Source: Arenicellales bacterium (GTDB lineage: Bacteria; Pseudomonadota; Gammaproteobacteria; Arenicellales; JAHEKD01). From it: DNA of 62,704 nt. The stretch lies in assembly GCA_028284225.1 (NCBI GenBank), contig JANQSD010000003.1:1-62704 (forward strand), written 5' to 3'. The stretch's first letter is position 1, and every line of letters starts with the position of its first letter. The notes beneath the pieces are model-generated. The model was not told the DNA's origin. It searched no databases and was given only the letters and a program-made list of their open reading frames with translations. Below are positions 8,121-17,973 of the stretch, in pieces. Position numbers and translations under genes: made by a program.

Positions 8121-10751
8121 CTAAGCCGGGATTTGCGACTGAGGGGTATTCACTAATAAAGGCAGATAAATATGGAAACAGGAACCTTGCCCTGGTTGCG
8201 ACTCCAGCTCAATCCGACCATTGTGTCGCTCTACTGAAGATTTTACAAACGCCAGACCAAGCCCGGTTCCACCAGTATCTGCATTATCCTTATGATTAAT
8301 TCGCTCAAACCTCTGAAAAACTTTCTCTTTATCTTCTTCCTTAATACCGTAACCATTATCCTTGACAAAACAATAGAGTTCGGAAGATTCCACCCTGACC
8401 CCGACTTCAATCTTGCGGTCAACAGGACTGTACTTAATAGCGTTACTGAGCAAATTGATTAATACTCGTTCCAGAACTGATTCGTCCCCATTAACAAATA
8501 ACTGATTCGAATGGTCTTCAATTTTTTTAATACTGATTTTCTTAGCTCTGGCAGAACCCTCAACAGCAGCAATCGATTCAGCAACAATACTTGAAAAATT
8601 AACCGGTTTAAATGATTCCCTGGAAATACTCTCGGCCCGCATTAACACCAAGAAATCATCAGCTAATTGCAAGGCACGTTTGGCATTATCTTTTATAGAC
8701 TTGATAAATGTTTCTGATTCGCGATATTCAGGTCTTAACTTAGCCAAATCACTGGTTGCAATCAGTGACGCTAATGGGGATCTGAGGTCATGCGACAAAA
8801 AGGCTAACAATTCGCGGCGACTTTGCTCTGTTTCTTTTAATGCCGTTACATCAATAAAGTTGAAAACCATACCGGATGTTGACTGATCATTAACAGCATA
8901 TCGAGTAACCTCAACCAACAAATATTGACCTGAAGCAGCCCTGGCCTCGACAACAAATTCTTCAGCCTTGAACATGACTTTTGAAAATACATCAAACCAA
9001 TCGATTTCCTGGCTGAATGTAAGCTCTGCCAAAATATCCTGCACATTAAGGTTATCTGACTCAGCCTGCTCATAAACCAGCAATTTATCCGAACCCTGAT
9101 TCGCCAGCACGACGTTACCAAATGTGTCTGTAACGACCACACCATTGTAAAGCTGGTCAATAACTTCACTCACAAAATCATTCATGGAATGCATTTTCGA
9201 ATAGGCCGCTTTTACCAGCTCTATGCGGCTGTTAATAAATTCCACAGGCGTTATATTGTTAGGCTCCTGCCCGGTCATGTAATAGGCCGTAAGTTGCTTA
9301 GCGATTTGCATGGCATCAGCTTTGTGTATCTTCTTCTCATCAATTAATAAGCTGAGTTTCCAATCATTAGTGTGATGCTCAACAGCAGTCTCAATATGGA
9401 TTAAATGAGGATAAGCGTTTTCTTCAGGCTTTAATTTTTCTTGATCAGTATTCCACTTAAATAAAATTTTATCCTGGTGATCTTTTATTAAACCCTGGTG
9501 AAATCCATCAATTTTCATCAAGTAATTAAATGCTTTGTTACCATCTTGTGGATCGACCTCCAGTAATGGCATTGACACTTTACCAAGTCGATTAAGTTCG
9601 CTATTTAAATATTTGACCGTCTCGACCAATCGCCCCCAAATCCAGCCTAGATAACCGATACCGACACCGATAATTAAATTTGCCGGCATAAACCAGAGTC
9701 TTAATTCATGTAATAACCAAGCATCTACCAAGAGTATCAGCGCGATTAATCCAGCCACGAAAAATAAGCTATAGCGTGGTGGCAGAAAATTCCATAGCAA
9801 ATACGAGATCAATACCACTGTAAAAGTAACTGTCAATCCAGGCCAATATGCCATTTCGGTAATCATCAGCCCTTGTCGAAGTGAATCTATTTCGTTAGCA
9901 ATCACCTCAATTCCGGGCATAGGATTACTTTCACCTGAGACTGGCGTTGAAATAACATCACCCAGGCCTATAGCAGTGGTACCCACCAACACAAACTTGT
10001 TTCTTAATTTCTGCAGATCAAACCCGGGGGACAGCACACTGGAATAAGATATTTGTTCAAATGTACCTGGCTTACCTGCAAAAGGTAGCAAGTATTCCTC
10101 ACTTCGAGTCCAGCTATTAGCTATGTTTCTACCTTGTTGTCCAGACGGCTGAAGTTTATCGGGTATTTCATGTCGAGGAGTTTCGCCTGCCACCCAAATT
10201 GTTTCCAGTGCAATGCTTGGCCACTGCAAAACACTTGATAAACCGGCGTATAGATAGGAACGCCTTGACACTGCATCGAGATCAAGCTCACGGTCAACAT
10301 GACCGATGCCCGCTACAGCGATTTGGAACATTTTAATCGGCAGATTTTCGACCAAACCCAAATTACCGTTTGATAATTCAGGAGTTACCGGCAATATGAC
10401 TTTACCGTTACTCAATAAAGCGTCGGCTAGCATCCTGTCATGCTCAACCGTACTCTCTTCACTGAATAAAATATCCATCACCACTGCTTTAGGATTAGCC
10501 TGTGAGACTATATCCAGGAATTTCGCATGTACATCACGAGACCAGGGCCAACGTCCTATTTTATCAAGACTAGGTTTGTCGATACCAACAATGATAATAT
10601 CATTTAGTGGCTGTCTATCAGCAAAGCGAATTTGGGTATCATAAATGATCCTATCTAAAGGCTGCAGGATCTTGGAATAATGCAGCAAAAACACAAATAA
10701 CAACAAAAGTGTTATGCCGCCTAGTTTGCGTACTTCTAATAATCTCCCCAT
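8121..10751 (-). CDS. CHASE2-domain transmembrane sensor histidine kinase
   Basis: The order is an N-terminal membrane segment (about 11-27), a large extracytoplasmic CHASE2 domain (about 30-290, with the typical IIIVGIDKPSLDKIGRWPW), three closely spaced membrane segments (about 300-375), a linker, a PAS-like domain (about 515-635), HisKA with the phospho-accepting His654 in LSHDLRSPLAS, and HATPase_c (G boxes DNGYGI and GGTGLGLAF). All kinase motifs are intact. The gene starts 20 bases after the LysM-FecR gene on the same strand, which suggests one operon, and the receiver gene lies at its 3' end. CHASE2 ligands are unknown; the neighbour hints at a cell-wall signal. Confidence 0.92.
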   Translation of the reverse strand: MGRLLEVRKLGGITLLLLFVFLLHYSKILQPLDRIIYDTQIRFADRQPLNDIIIVGIDKPSLDKIGRWPWSRDVHAKFLDIVSQANPKAVVMDILFSEESTVEHDRMLADALLSNGKVILPVTPELSNGNLGLVENLPIKMFQIAVAGIGHVDRELDLDAVSRRSYLYAGLSSVLQWPSIALETIWVAGETPRHEIPDKLQPSGQQGRNIANSWTRSEEYLLPFAGKPGTFEQISYSSVLSPGFDLQKLRNKFVLVGTTAIGLGDVISTPVSGESNPMPGIEVIANEIDSLRQGLMITEMAYWPGLTVTFTVVLISYLLWNFLPPRYSLFFVAGLIALILLVDAWLLHELRLWFMPANLIIGVGIGYLGWIWGRLVETVKYLNSELNRLGKVSMPLLEVDPQDGNKAFNYLMKIDGFHQGLIKDHQDKILFKWNTDQEKLKPEENAYPHLIHIETAVEHHTNDWKLSLLIDEKKIHKADAMQIAKQLTAYYMTGQEPNNITPVEFINSRIELVKAAYSKMHSMNDFVSEVIDQLYNGVVVTDTFGNVVLANQGSDKLLVYEQAESDNLNVQDILAELTFSQEIDWFDVFSKVMFKAEEFVVEARAASGQYLLVEVTRYAVNDQSTSGMVFNFIDVTALKETEQSRRELLAFLSHDLRSPLASLIATSDLAKLRPEYRESETFIKSIKDNAKRALQLADDFLVLMRAESISRESFKPVNFSSIVAESIAAVEGSARAKKISIKKIEDHSNQLFVNGDESVLERVLINLLSNAIKYSPVDRKIEVGVRVESSELYCFVKDNGYGIKEEDKEKVFQRFERINHKDNADTGGTGLGLAFVKSSVERHNGRIELESQPGQGSCFHIYLPLLVNTPQSQIPA

Positions 10752-10771
10752 GATTGGAAATCAGTACGAAT

Positions 10772-12403
10772 TTAAAGTGCTATAAGTAACCCGGTGATGA
10801 AAGAAAGCAGGACTTTCCCCCATTGGTCAAAAGGCACAATAACTTTCTGCGCATCAGAATAGTTTATGGTGTCTGTGGCTTGATCCTCAACACCAAGGCG
10901 AATGAAATAGCTACCTGCACCTTCAGCATTAAATGTAATTTGTTCTCCAGAGATCCAGTCGTCAAAAATAATGTTAGTAAATTTTGCATCTCGAGCTACC
11001 TGAACATGGTATCTCGACACTGATGGGTCCTTAGTCATATTTAAACTGACTTGTGATCCTGACTCTGACTTAACAATCTCAGAATTCAGATCAGGTTTAG
11101 ATCGAATCGTTAATGACATGGCTTTTGAAAAAGGCCCTTGGCCATCAGAGTCAATATTTGCAACCCGCCAATAATATTGCCCTGCAGCAAGAGAATCATC
11201 TAGAGTATAGGTTTCAGTGGGAGCAAAAGCTTGATCAACAACAATTTCATTAAAATCCGGATTTGAAGATAATTGAAAACGCAATTTCTCAATACCATTT
11301 AAAGGTGTAGCCCAGGCAAATTCAGGCAACGCGTCAAAAGTTGAGGAGTTATCTTTGGGAGAGATAGTTAAAGGTGGTTCCGGCCTTGCATTAACCTCAA
11401 GTTTGGCAATACTATCCAGGCCTTCAATACCATTCTCATCTGATGCTCGTACGCTGGCATAAAACTGTCCATCGTCAGCAAAAAATATATCCTTAGCCTG
11501 GGTTTCTGCGACCACTTTATCGTAAAACACATCTGAAAAATCGTCATTACTTGAAACTCGAACCCGGTAATTTTTTGCTTTATCAAGTTTTTTCCAGCTT
11601 AAATTCATCACTTTGGAATGAACTGTGGATTGTGGTTGAATCTCCGGCCCTTGTAATAATTTAACCGGCTTAATAGGCTTGCTGCCTTTAACTGTTTTAG
11701 TTCCGTACAAGTTCTTGACAACGATATCTCGACTTACTGCGGAGACGACAACGTTACCTTTCAACACTTCGGTAACAGTATCATGAGAATCCGTGTCAAC
11801 ACCTACACGAAATTCTGTTCCTCTAACGGCTGTAACAGCAGAAGGAGATTCGATCTGCATTCGATGGCCCGGACTTTTATTGGGAATGGCATGAACATTA
11901 ACCCGCCCCTGTTCAATATCAATTTTGACATTAATCACACTACCGTCATGTGATTGCTTCATAGTTTGAAAAACCAAGCTGCTATTGGAGTAAACTTGTA
12001 ACAGCGACTTGTCCGAAAATTCTATTTGTATAGAACCGTCTTCTCCGGTAACAATCTGATCATTAGCTTTTATCTCATGACCGACTTGAATCTTAGATGT
12101 CTGATTATTGCTGGTAACTTCAACCTCACCTCTTACTGCCTGGACTTTGGCAGAACTGGGCAAATTGCCTAACCATTCAACTGGTATTTTAATAATTTGC
12201 CCCGGCTGTAGAATCAAGGGATTAGCGATATCATTATATTTCTGCAGTTGCCTGACAAGGCTGTCATGTATTAAGTATTGATCTGCAATGGTCCACAATG
12301 AATCGCCTTTTTTAACTTCATACTGCCATTCTTGCGCATAACTGATCTGCTGGAAGAATAATAGAATTACCCCAGTGACAAATATTTTCCAAAGCTTTTT
12401 CAT
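10772..12403 (-). CDS. Secreted LysM and FecR domain protein, partner of the CHASE2 kinase
   Basis: A signal peptide (about residues 1-24) is followed by a LysM domain (YEVKKGDSLWTIADQYL... about 27-75) that binds peptidoglycan glycan chains, a FecR domain (about 80-215, with AVRGTEFRVGVD), and two fibronectin-like beta repeats (about 245-440). The last 16 residues are a hydrophobic tail (VLLSFITGLLIAL) that may anchor it in the membrane. The ATG at 12403 is preferred over the GTG three codons upstream. FecR domains usually signal to FecI sigma factors, but no sigma gene is near; the next gene is the CHASE2 kinase. Confidence 0.85.
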   Translation of the reverse strand: MKKLWKIFVTGVILLFFQQISYAQEWQYEVKKGDSLWTIADQYLIHDSLVRQLQKYNDIANPLILQPGQIIKIPVEWLGNLPSSAKVQAVRGEVEVTSNNQTSKIQVGHEIKANDQIVTGEDGSIQIEFSDKSLLQVYSNSSLVFQTMKQSHDGSVINVKIDIEQGRVNVHAIPNKSPGHRMQIESPSAVTAVRGTEFRVGVDTDSHDTVTEVLKGNVVVSAVSRDIVVKNLYGTKTVKGSKPIKPVKLLQGPEIQPQSTVHSKVMNLSWKKLDKAKNYRVRVSSNDDFSDVFYDKVVAETQAKDIFFADDGQFYASVRASDENGIEGLDSIAKLEVNARPEPPLTISPKDNSSTFDALPEFAWATPLNGIEKLRFQLSSNPDFNEIVVDQAFAPTETYTLDDSLAAGQYYWRVANIDSDGQGPFSKAMSLTIRSKPDLNSEIVKSESGSQVSLNMTKDPSVSRYHVQVARDAKFTNIIFDDWISGEQITFNAEGAGSYFIRLGVEDQATDTINYSDAQKVIVPFDQWGKVLLSFITGLLIAL

Positions 12404-12440
12404 TGCTAGCACTTACTATGGTATATGTTAAACATAATAA

Positions 12441-12458
12441 TTCCGTATATTTACGGAA
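12441..12458. promoter_or_regulatory. Inverted repeat upstream of the LysM-FecR operon
   Basis: TTCCGTA and TACGGAA are perfect inverted repeats with a 4-base spacer, 38 bases upstream of the LysM-FecR start. A second palindrome (AATTCAGC / GCTGAATT, 12520-12544) lies in the same gap. Either may be an operator; neither has a T-tract typical of a terminator. No regulator can be assigned. Confidence 0.35.
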
Positions 12459-12605
12459 CTAAATTTTACCATCTCGATCATACTCCGACCAAATTACATA
12501 AATTTTAAAATAAAGCACAAATTCAGCAATATAATAGCTGAATTGTTAATAATTGTAACAAATTCAAATATTATCCGATTAAAGTTAATTGATGTTCAAC
12601 TTTTT

Positions 12606-13841
12606 TCAGTCTGAATCACTTTCTTCAGGTAATTCGAACTGCGTTACTCTAGGCACCGCATTACCTGCTATGCCCCTGATTGAACTATAAAATTGATTGG
12701 CATTGAACAACACTTTTTCAATTTGCTTTTCACGTTTTTTCCATAAACCTTGCATAGAACGTTTTTCCCTTTCCAGATCGTCCTTCATTTGCACAAAACC
12801 TTCTACCATTGTTTCAATCTGGACACGAAACTCCGAACCGGTCAAATAACTGTAAAGCAGGTTCATCTTATCACCTTTGTCCTGCTGTGAGAGCAAAGCT
12901 CGACTAATGTGAATTAAAGATTCACGTAGAACACTCACTAAACCCTCCAGATCATTGAATCGGCATATCCAAACCCCTTCTATTTGGCCAACTCGATTAA
13001 TTCCTTTTGGCAGGGCCTCAGTCACCAAAATGCCAACATTTGCCTGTCGATGCTGAATGTCCTGTTTTAGTTTTTCAATCCATTGTGGTTGAAAGGCCTT
13101 GGTCCTTTTACTTTCATAATAAATACTGCCGATATTAGTACGATTGTAGGTATTGATCGCTTGTAAACAATCCGCTCCGCGTGAACCTTTTTTGATCTGT
13201 TCAATCGTATCCAGTGGAAAATGCTGCTTGAGCCAACTTTCTATTGCTAATTCCTGCACTTCACCTTGAATTTGCATCGACCCTTGTTCAGCTTTACGTT
13301 GCGCTTCAGCAGCTTGCTGGCGTAATTGTTCGATCACCTGATCCTTCTCAGCCAGTTTCAACTGTGTTTTATCGGCCTCCTCTTTACGTAATCGCTCACG
13401 TTCAGTGGCAATTGTTTGATTCAATTTTTGTTCTAACTCTGCCTGAAGCTTATGCTGCAATTCCTGATGCTCGCGCTTCTGGCGCTCGTGTTCGGCTTTT
13501 AATTGATGAAACTGTTTAATCGCATCTGATTTATCAGCCAATTCTTTCTCCAGGCCCATTATGTGTAATTGATTCTCTTGTTCAATTTTTTTCTTCAGCT
13601 GCTGCTCTAATACGGATTGTTTTTGTTTGAGATTTTTTTCTACCTGTTGTTTTACCTGCTGATCCAACGAAGCCTTTTGCTTTTCCAATTGTTCAAGTGA
13701 TGCTTGCAATTGTTGCTTTTGACTGGAATATTGCTGCTCATACTGATGCTTCAATTGCACCTGCAATTGTTGATAAAGCACTTCACTGACATTTATAGAT
13801 TGATCACAGTTGGGGCATTTTATACGTGCACTATCACTCAT
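12606..13841 (-). CDS. DUF2130 family protein with zinc-ribbon start and long coiled coil
   Basis: The N-terminus carries a CPNC pair (IKCPNCDQSINVSE). It is followed by a strongly charged, Q/K/E-rich coiled coil (about 30-190) and a C-terminal DUF2130 domain (about 200-400) with motifs such as GSRGADCLQ and YYESKRTKAF that resemble a nuclease-like core. The function of the family is not established. The frame opens 13 codons earlier at 13880, but homologs start just before the CPNC motif, so I used 13841. It is flanked by a MITE-like element on its 5' side and has no operon partner. Confidence 0.8.
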   Translation of the reverse strand: MSDSARIKCPNCDQSINVSEVLYQQLQVQLKHQYEQQYSSQKQQLQASLEQLEKQKASLDQQVKQQVEKNLKQKQSVLEQQLKKKIEQENQLHIMGLEKELADKSDAIKQFHQLKAEHERQKREHQELQHKLQAELEQKLNQTIATERERLRKEEADKTQLKLAEKDQVIEQLRQQAAEAQRKAEQGSMQIQGEVQELAIESWLKQHFPLDTIEQIKKGSRGADCLQAINTYNRTNIGSIYYESKRTKAFQPQWIEKLKQDIQHRQANVGILVTEALPKGINRVGQIEGVWICRFNDLEGLVSVLRESLIHISRALLSQQDKGDKMNLLYSYLTGSEFRVQIETMVEGFVQMKDDLEREKRSMQGLWKKREKQIEKVLFNANQFYSSIRGIAGNAVPRVTQFELPEESDSD

Positions 13842-13931
13842 TAATTGATTACATTTATTGAATTGAGCAAACTTTAACATATCAGCTCTAAATCTGTTGC
13901 CAGTCGCTCAAATTATGCTGACGCTGGTCGC

Positions 13932-14109
13932 TAAACCCGGATTATGCAATGGAATCCGTCGTCATAAAAGAACAGCAAAGATCAAGTGCGCCCGCAAGCA
14001 CAGGACGACGCCATAGCCACTCTGTTGGTGAGGAGAAATTCCTGAGGACGTGCTTGAGATTGAAGCAGTTTTTTATCGCAACATATTGTCATTGCATTAT
14101 CCGGGTTTA
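13932..14109. mobile_element. MITE-like element with 20-base inverted ends
   Basis: The left end TAAACCCGGATTATGCAATG and the right end, read inward, TAAACCCGGATAATGCAATG match at 19 of 20 positions and enclose 178 bases with no coding capacity. If the outer TA is a target duplication, the ends would fit IS630/Tc1-type transposition, but because TA is itself part of the palindrome this cannot be shown. It fills the gap between the divergent DUF2130 and MFS genes. Confidence 0.55.
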
Positions 14110-14150
14110 ATAGGCTAAGCTTCGCCTTATACTTTCGCCTAGCTGGCCAA

Positions 14151-15413
14151 ATGCTGACAACATTAAAATCAATTGCTGCTGTGCTATTAAGCTTTGGTCT
14201 GCTATTCATCGCAAATGGACTTTTCAATACCCTGCTTGGCATTCGCACCAGGCTTGAAGGTTTCAGTACGGAAGTAACAGGTCTTATTATGTCTGGCTAT
14301 TTTGCCGGATTATTACTCAGTGCGTTTTTCTCAACGCATGTCATTTCCAGAGTCGGCCATATCCGTGCTTTTGCTGTATTCGCATCGGTTATCTCAGCCT
14401 CGGCATTATTTCACATCATGTTTATCAGTCCGCTAGCCTGGGGATTAATACGATTAACTTCCGGATTCTGTATTGGAGCCATCGTTATAATCATCGAAAG
14501 CTGGTTAAATGAAATGGCTGAAAATAAAGTCCGCGGACAAGTGTTTTCAATTTACATGATTACTACCTATGCTGCTTCAGGCACCGGTCAACTTATCCTC
14601 CCGCTTGCAGATCCAAAAAGCTTTCATTTGTTTACTATTATCTCAATTTTATTCTCATTTGCTTTAATCCCGGTTTTAATGACCAAGGCAAAAGCGCCTA
14701 AGCAAATGCCTCCCGCACGAATGAATGTAGCGGAGCTTTATCGAACTTCACCACTGGCGTTAGTCGGTTCATTCATGGCTGCAATCACTAATTCAACCTT
14801 TTACTCCATGGCACCTATATTCACTCACGATATCGGATTCAATTTACAGCAGACTGCCTATTTCATGTCGGCAGCTGTATTAGGTGGCCTGTTACTACAA
14901 CTACCGGTTGGTAAACTATCAGATATGTTAGACAGGCGTTGGGTGTTATCCGGTGTGTCGCTGATGGTCAGTTTTGTCTCGGCTTTGATTTTTTTTCTTT
15001 CTGGAAAAAATCCACAGGTTCTGATCATCATGGCCACCTGTTATGGCAGCCTGGCATTCCTGGTTTATTCAATTAGCGCTGCACATGCCAATGACTTCAC
15101 ACCAAAAGATAAAATGGTGCAAACCGCGAGCAGCTTGCTGGTAACTTATGGGTTAGGTGCGATTTTTGGCCCGATTCTTTCTTCCATAATTATGGGTAGA
15201 TTCGGATCAGATAAATTATTCTTGTGGCTAGCTTGTTTGTCAATGATCTTGAGCATCTATGCCATCTACCGATCGACCAAACGTAAACCGGTCACGCCGG
15301 ATCAAAAAGCTGAATTTGTTGCCGTAGCCGCTAATCACACTGCCACAAAGCAATTACTGGTATCAGGCAAAACCAGTTACAACTCCGAACAAAAAAAATC
15401 ACTTGATCAATAA
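14151..15413 (+). CDS. MFS transporter, YcaD-like
   Basis: A 12-helix major facilitator protein of 420 aa. It shows the loop 2-3 region (SRVGHIRAFA) and the central GKLSDMLDRR loop typical of MFS permeases. The closest match I can recall is the YcaD-type group of uncharacterised permeases. The substrate cannot be read from sequence. Its stop overlaps the stop of the convergent gamma-glutamyltransferase gene by seven bases. About 35 polar residues trail after the last helix. Confidence 0.85.
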   Translation: MLTTLKSIAAVLLSFGLLFIANGLFNTLLGIRTRLEGFSTEVTGLIMSGYFAGLLLSAFFSTHVISRVGHIRAFAVFASVISASALFHIMFISPLAWGLIRLTSGFCIGAIVIIIESWLNEMAENKVRGQVFSIYMITTYAASGTGQLILPLADPKSFHLFTIISILFSFALIPVLMTKAKAPKQMPPARMNVAELYRTSPLALVGSFMAAITNSTFYSMAPIFTHDIGFNLQQTAYFMSAAVLGGLLLQLPVGKLSDMLDRRWVLSGVSLMVSFVSALIFFLSGKNPQVLIIMATCYGSLAFLVYSISAAHANDFTPKDKMVQTASSLLVTYGLGAIFGPILSSIIMGRFGSDKLFLWLACLSMILSIYAIYRSTKRKPVTPDQKAEFVAVAANHTATKQLLVSGKTSYNSEQKKSLDQ

Positions 15414-16990
15414 CCTAGCGCTTTGCCATCTGCTCTTAGATCACTCCCAGCGATGTATTTATCATCCATTCTAATAATGATTTGCCCACGACCAAAACCG
15501 GTGACATCTTCAGGCATAGTCATTTCATGCCCACGTGCCATCAATGCCTCCATGACTGACTGATCGAGACCCTTTTCCAGTTCAACTTTTTTGTTATCTT
15601 TGATTCGCCAGCGCGGCATATCCAACGCTGATTGCGGATCCAAGCCGTAATCAATCATTGCACTGGCTACTTGCAAATGACCTTGTGGTTGCATAAAGCC
15701 TCCCATCACACCAAATGGCCCAAGCGGTTTGCCCTGTTGCATTAAAAATCCAGGGATAATGGTGTGAAAAGGTCGTTTCATCGGGGCCAAAACATTAGGA
15801 TGTTGCGGATCAAGTGAGAAACTCGCACCACGATTCTGCATGGCAATTCCGGTTCCCGGAATCACCACACCGCTGCCAAATCCCTCGTAATTCGATTGAA
15901 TATAGCTGACCATCATGCCACTACTATCAGCCGTACATAAATAAACCGTTCCACCCTTGGCAGGAACACCATATGACGGTATCGAAGCTTGTTCACCAAT
16001 CTGTGCGGCTCGAGAAGCTATGTATTGTTCATCTAAAAGGGATTCAACAAGGTTAGCGCACAAATCAAAATCAGTGACATATTGATACACATCGGCACAA
16101 GCCAGCTTCATTGCTTCTATTTGTGTATGCAGCGTTTTATCGGTCAATAAACCTGATTCAATTTTTTTCTCTTGAAGCATTGCCAAGGCTAACAAAGCAG
16201 CCAGTCCCTGTCCGTTTGGCGGTAACTCAACCACATCGACGCCTTTATAATTGACTGAAACAGGATCAACCCAAGTATTAGAATGATTTTGCAAGTCTTC
16301 AAGGCTTAGATAACCGCCTGTTGAACGGCTGAATTCGATAATTCGTTTAGCCAGTTCCCCTGAATAAAACGAATTAATACCCTCAGATAACATTGTCTCC
16401 AGCGTTTGAGCATGATCAGCAAATGTATACATATCGCCGGATCTTGGGCTAGCCCCTTTAGATGTAAATGTTTTTGACCAATATTCGCATGCTGGATCAT
16501 TAATCGCTGAAAACCTCTGTTGCGATTTTTTCCAGTTGAACGCCACAACCGGCGTGACTTCAAACCCATTTTGTGCAAATTCAATTGCCGGTTCAAATAA
16601 AGTTTCAAGAGGCATACTTCCATAACGTGCGTGCAAATCCCGCCAGGCCGCCGGAGCGCCCGGGACAGTAACGGGCAACCAACCCTCCTCCGGCATTGTT
16701 TGATGGCCGGATTCGCGAACCATATCCGGGCGCAATAAAGCGGGAGATTTTCCTGAAGCATTCAACCCTTGTAATTTTTGCCCATCCCAAACAATTGCAA
16801 ACACATCCCCGCCAATACCATTACTAGTGGGCTCAACAACTGTCAGAGCCACTGCAGTTGCTAATGCTGCGTCAACAGCGTTACCGCCGTGTTTCAATAT
16901 TTTAAGCCCAACCTCTGCAGCAAGCGGCTGACTAGTCGCCACCACACCATTATCGGCAATCACGGAATGGTTAAAGTTATCGATTTTCAT
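15407..16990 (-). CDS. Gamma-glutamyltransferase family protein
   Basis: A member of the Ntn-hydrolase gamma-glutamyltransferase family, which cleaves or transfers the gamma-glutamyl group of glutathione or related amides. The sequence covers both subunits of the precursor. The predicted autocleavage nucleophile is T348 in AKGGTVYLCTAD, where classical GGTs have TTHxSVVD, so this belongs to the shorter, divergent GGT-like branch. No signal peptide is visible, so it may be cytoplasmic. It overlaps the upstream DMT transporter by 14 bases and is likely co-translated with it. Confidence 0.88.
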   Translation of the reverse strand: MKIDNFNHSVIADNGVVATSQPLAAEVGLKILKHGGNAVDAALATAVALTVVEPTSNGIGGDVFAIVWDGQKLQGLNASGKSPALLRPDMVRESGHQTMPEEGWLPVTVPGAPAAWRDLHARYGSMPLETLFEPAIEFAQNGFEVTPVVAFNWKKSQQRFSAINDPACEYWSKTFTSKGASPRSGDMYTFADHAQTLETMLSEGINSFYSGELAKRIIEFSRSTGGYLSLEDLQNHSNTWVDPVSVNYKGVDVVELPPNGQGLAALLALAMLQEKKIESGLLTDKTLHTQIEAMKLACADVYQYVTDFDLCANLVESLLDEQYIASRAAQIGEQASIPSYGVPAKGGTVYLCTADSSGMMVSYIQSNYEGFGSGVVIPGTGIAMQNRGASFSLDPQHPNVLAPMKRPFHTIIPGFLMQQGKPLGPFGVMGGFMQPQGHLQVASAMIDYGLDPQSALDMPRWRIKDNKKVELEKGLDQSVMEALMARGHEMTMPEDVTGFGRGQIIIRMDDKYIAGSDLRADGKALGY

Positions 16991-17888
16991 TCGTTACAGT
17001 ATGATGATATTTTGATTCACGATAAATTACATATAGCCCACAACTAACAATAATGACAGCACCTACAATCACATTGTTGGCAGGTATATCGTTCCAGATC
17101 AAGTAGCCTAAAATAACCGTCCAAATTAATGCCGTATACTCGAATGGAGCTATGACGCCAACAGGTGCTTTGCTAAATGCACTCGTTAGACAAACATGCC
17201 CTGCTAAAGCAATAACAGCAAAAACAAATACCACTAACAGTAATTGATTTGCCATTGGCACCCAAACTAGTGGAACCAATAGCGTAGATACAACCCCCAA
17301 ACCAAAATTAAAACTAAATACCAGGGAAATCACGGATTCTGTTTTAGATAACCAGCGCCCCGAGATAAATAGCAGCGCATAAGCTAAACTCCCTGTCAGG
17401 CAAAGAAGATAACCTATTATTTGCCCATCCCCTTGAGGACGCATCGCTATAACCACCCCGATAAAGCCTATAATAACGGCTGTCCAACGGTGAATACCAA
17501 CCTGCTCTTTTAATAACGGCCAGGATAATGCCGTAATCATAAATGTACCGCTGAAGAAAATGACAGTTGCATCAGCCAATGGCAGTGTTATTAATGATTT
17601 GAAAAAACAATAAGGGGCTAAAAAACCTAGCATGCCTCTTATCCCTTGCGCTACAGGCCGTGTTGGTTTGATTTCGTCAAGTTGCCTGGTTAGCGAATAA
17701 TAAGCCAACAACACTACGACAACAATCCAACTACGAACGCATAGTAATTGCAGTGGGTCTAAAGTATCTTCCACTAACCACTTGGCAATGGCGTCCATAA
17801 CTGACAACAAAAAAATTCCAGATACCATATAGATGATGCCAAGCAAATTGTTTCGCTGTTGTTCCAATACTAGGATCTGTTGCCTCAT
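16977..17888 (-). CDS. EamA/DMT family transporter
   Basis: Ten predicted membrane segments in two EamA repeats over 303 aa, the typical size. The family exports amino acids, purines or other metabolites; the substrate here is unknown. The overlap with the gamma-glutamyltransferase gene suggests a shared function, for example moving a product of that enzyme, but this is inference only. Confidence 0.87.
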   Translation of the reverse strand: MRQQILVLEQQRNNLLGIIYMVSGIFLLSVMDAIAKWLVEDTLDPLQLLCVRSWIVVVVLLAYYSLTRQLDEIKPTRPVAQGIRGMLGFLAPYCFFKSLITLPLADATVIFFSGTFMITALSWPLLKEQVGIHRWTAVIIGFIGVVIAMRPQGDGQIIGYLLCLTGSLAYALLFISGRWLSKTESVISLVFSFNFGLGVVSTLLVPLVWVPMANQLLLVVFVFAVIALAGHVCLTSAFSKAPVGVIAPFEYTALIWTVILGYLIWNDIPANNVIVGAVIIVSCGLYVIYRESKYHHTVTNENR

Positions 17889-17973
17889 AGTTTAATGACA
17901 AGCATAAGTCTAAATGAATAGACATATATGTCAGCAAATTATTTTGAGCCAATCTAAAAATTTCTAAGCGAAG

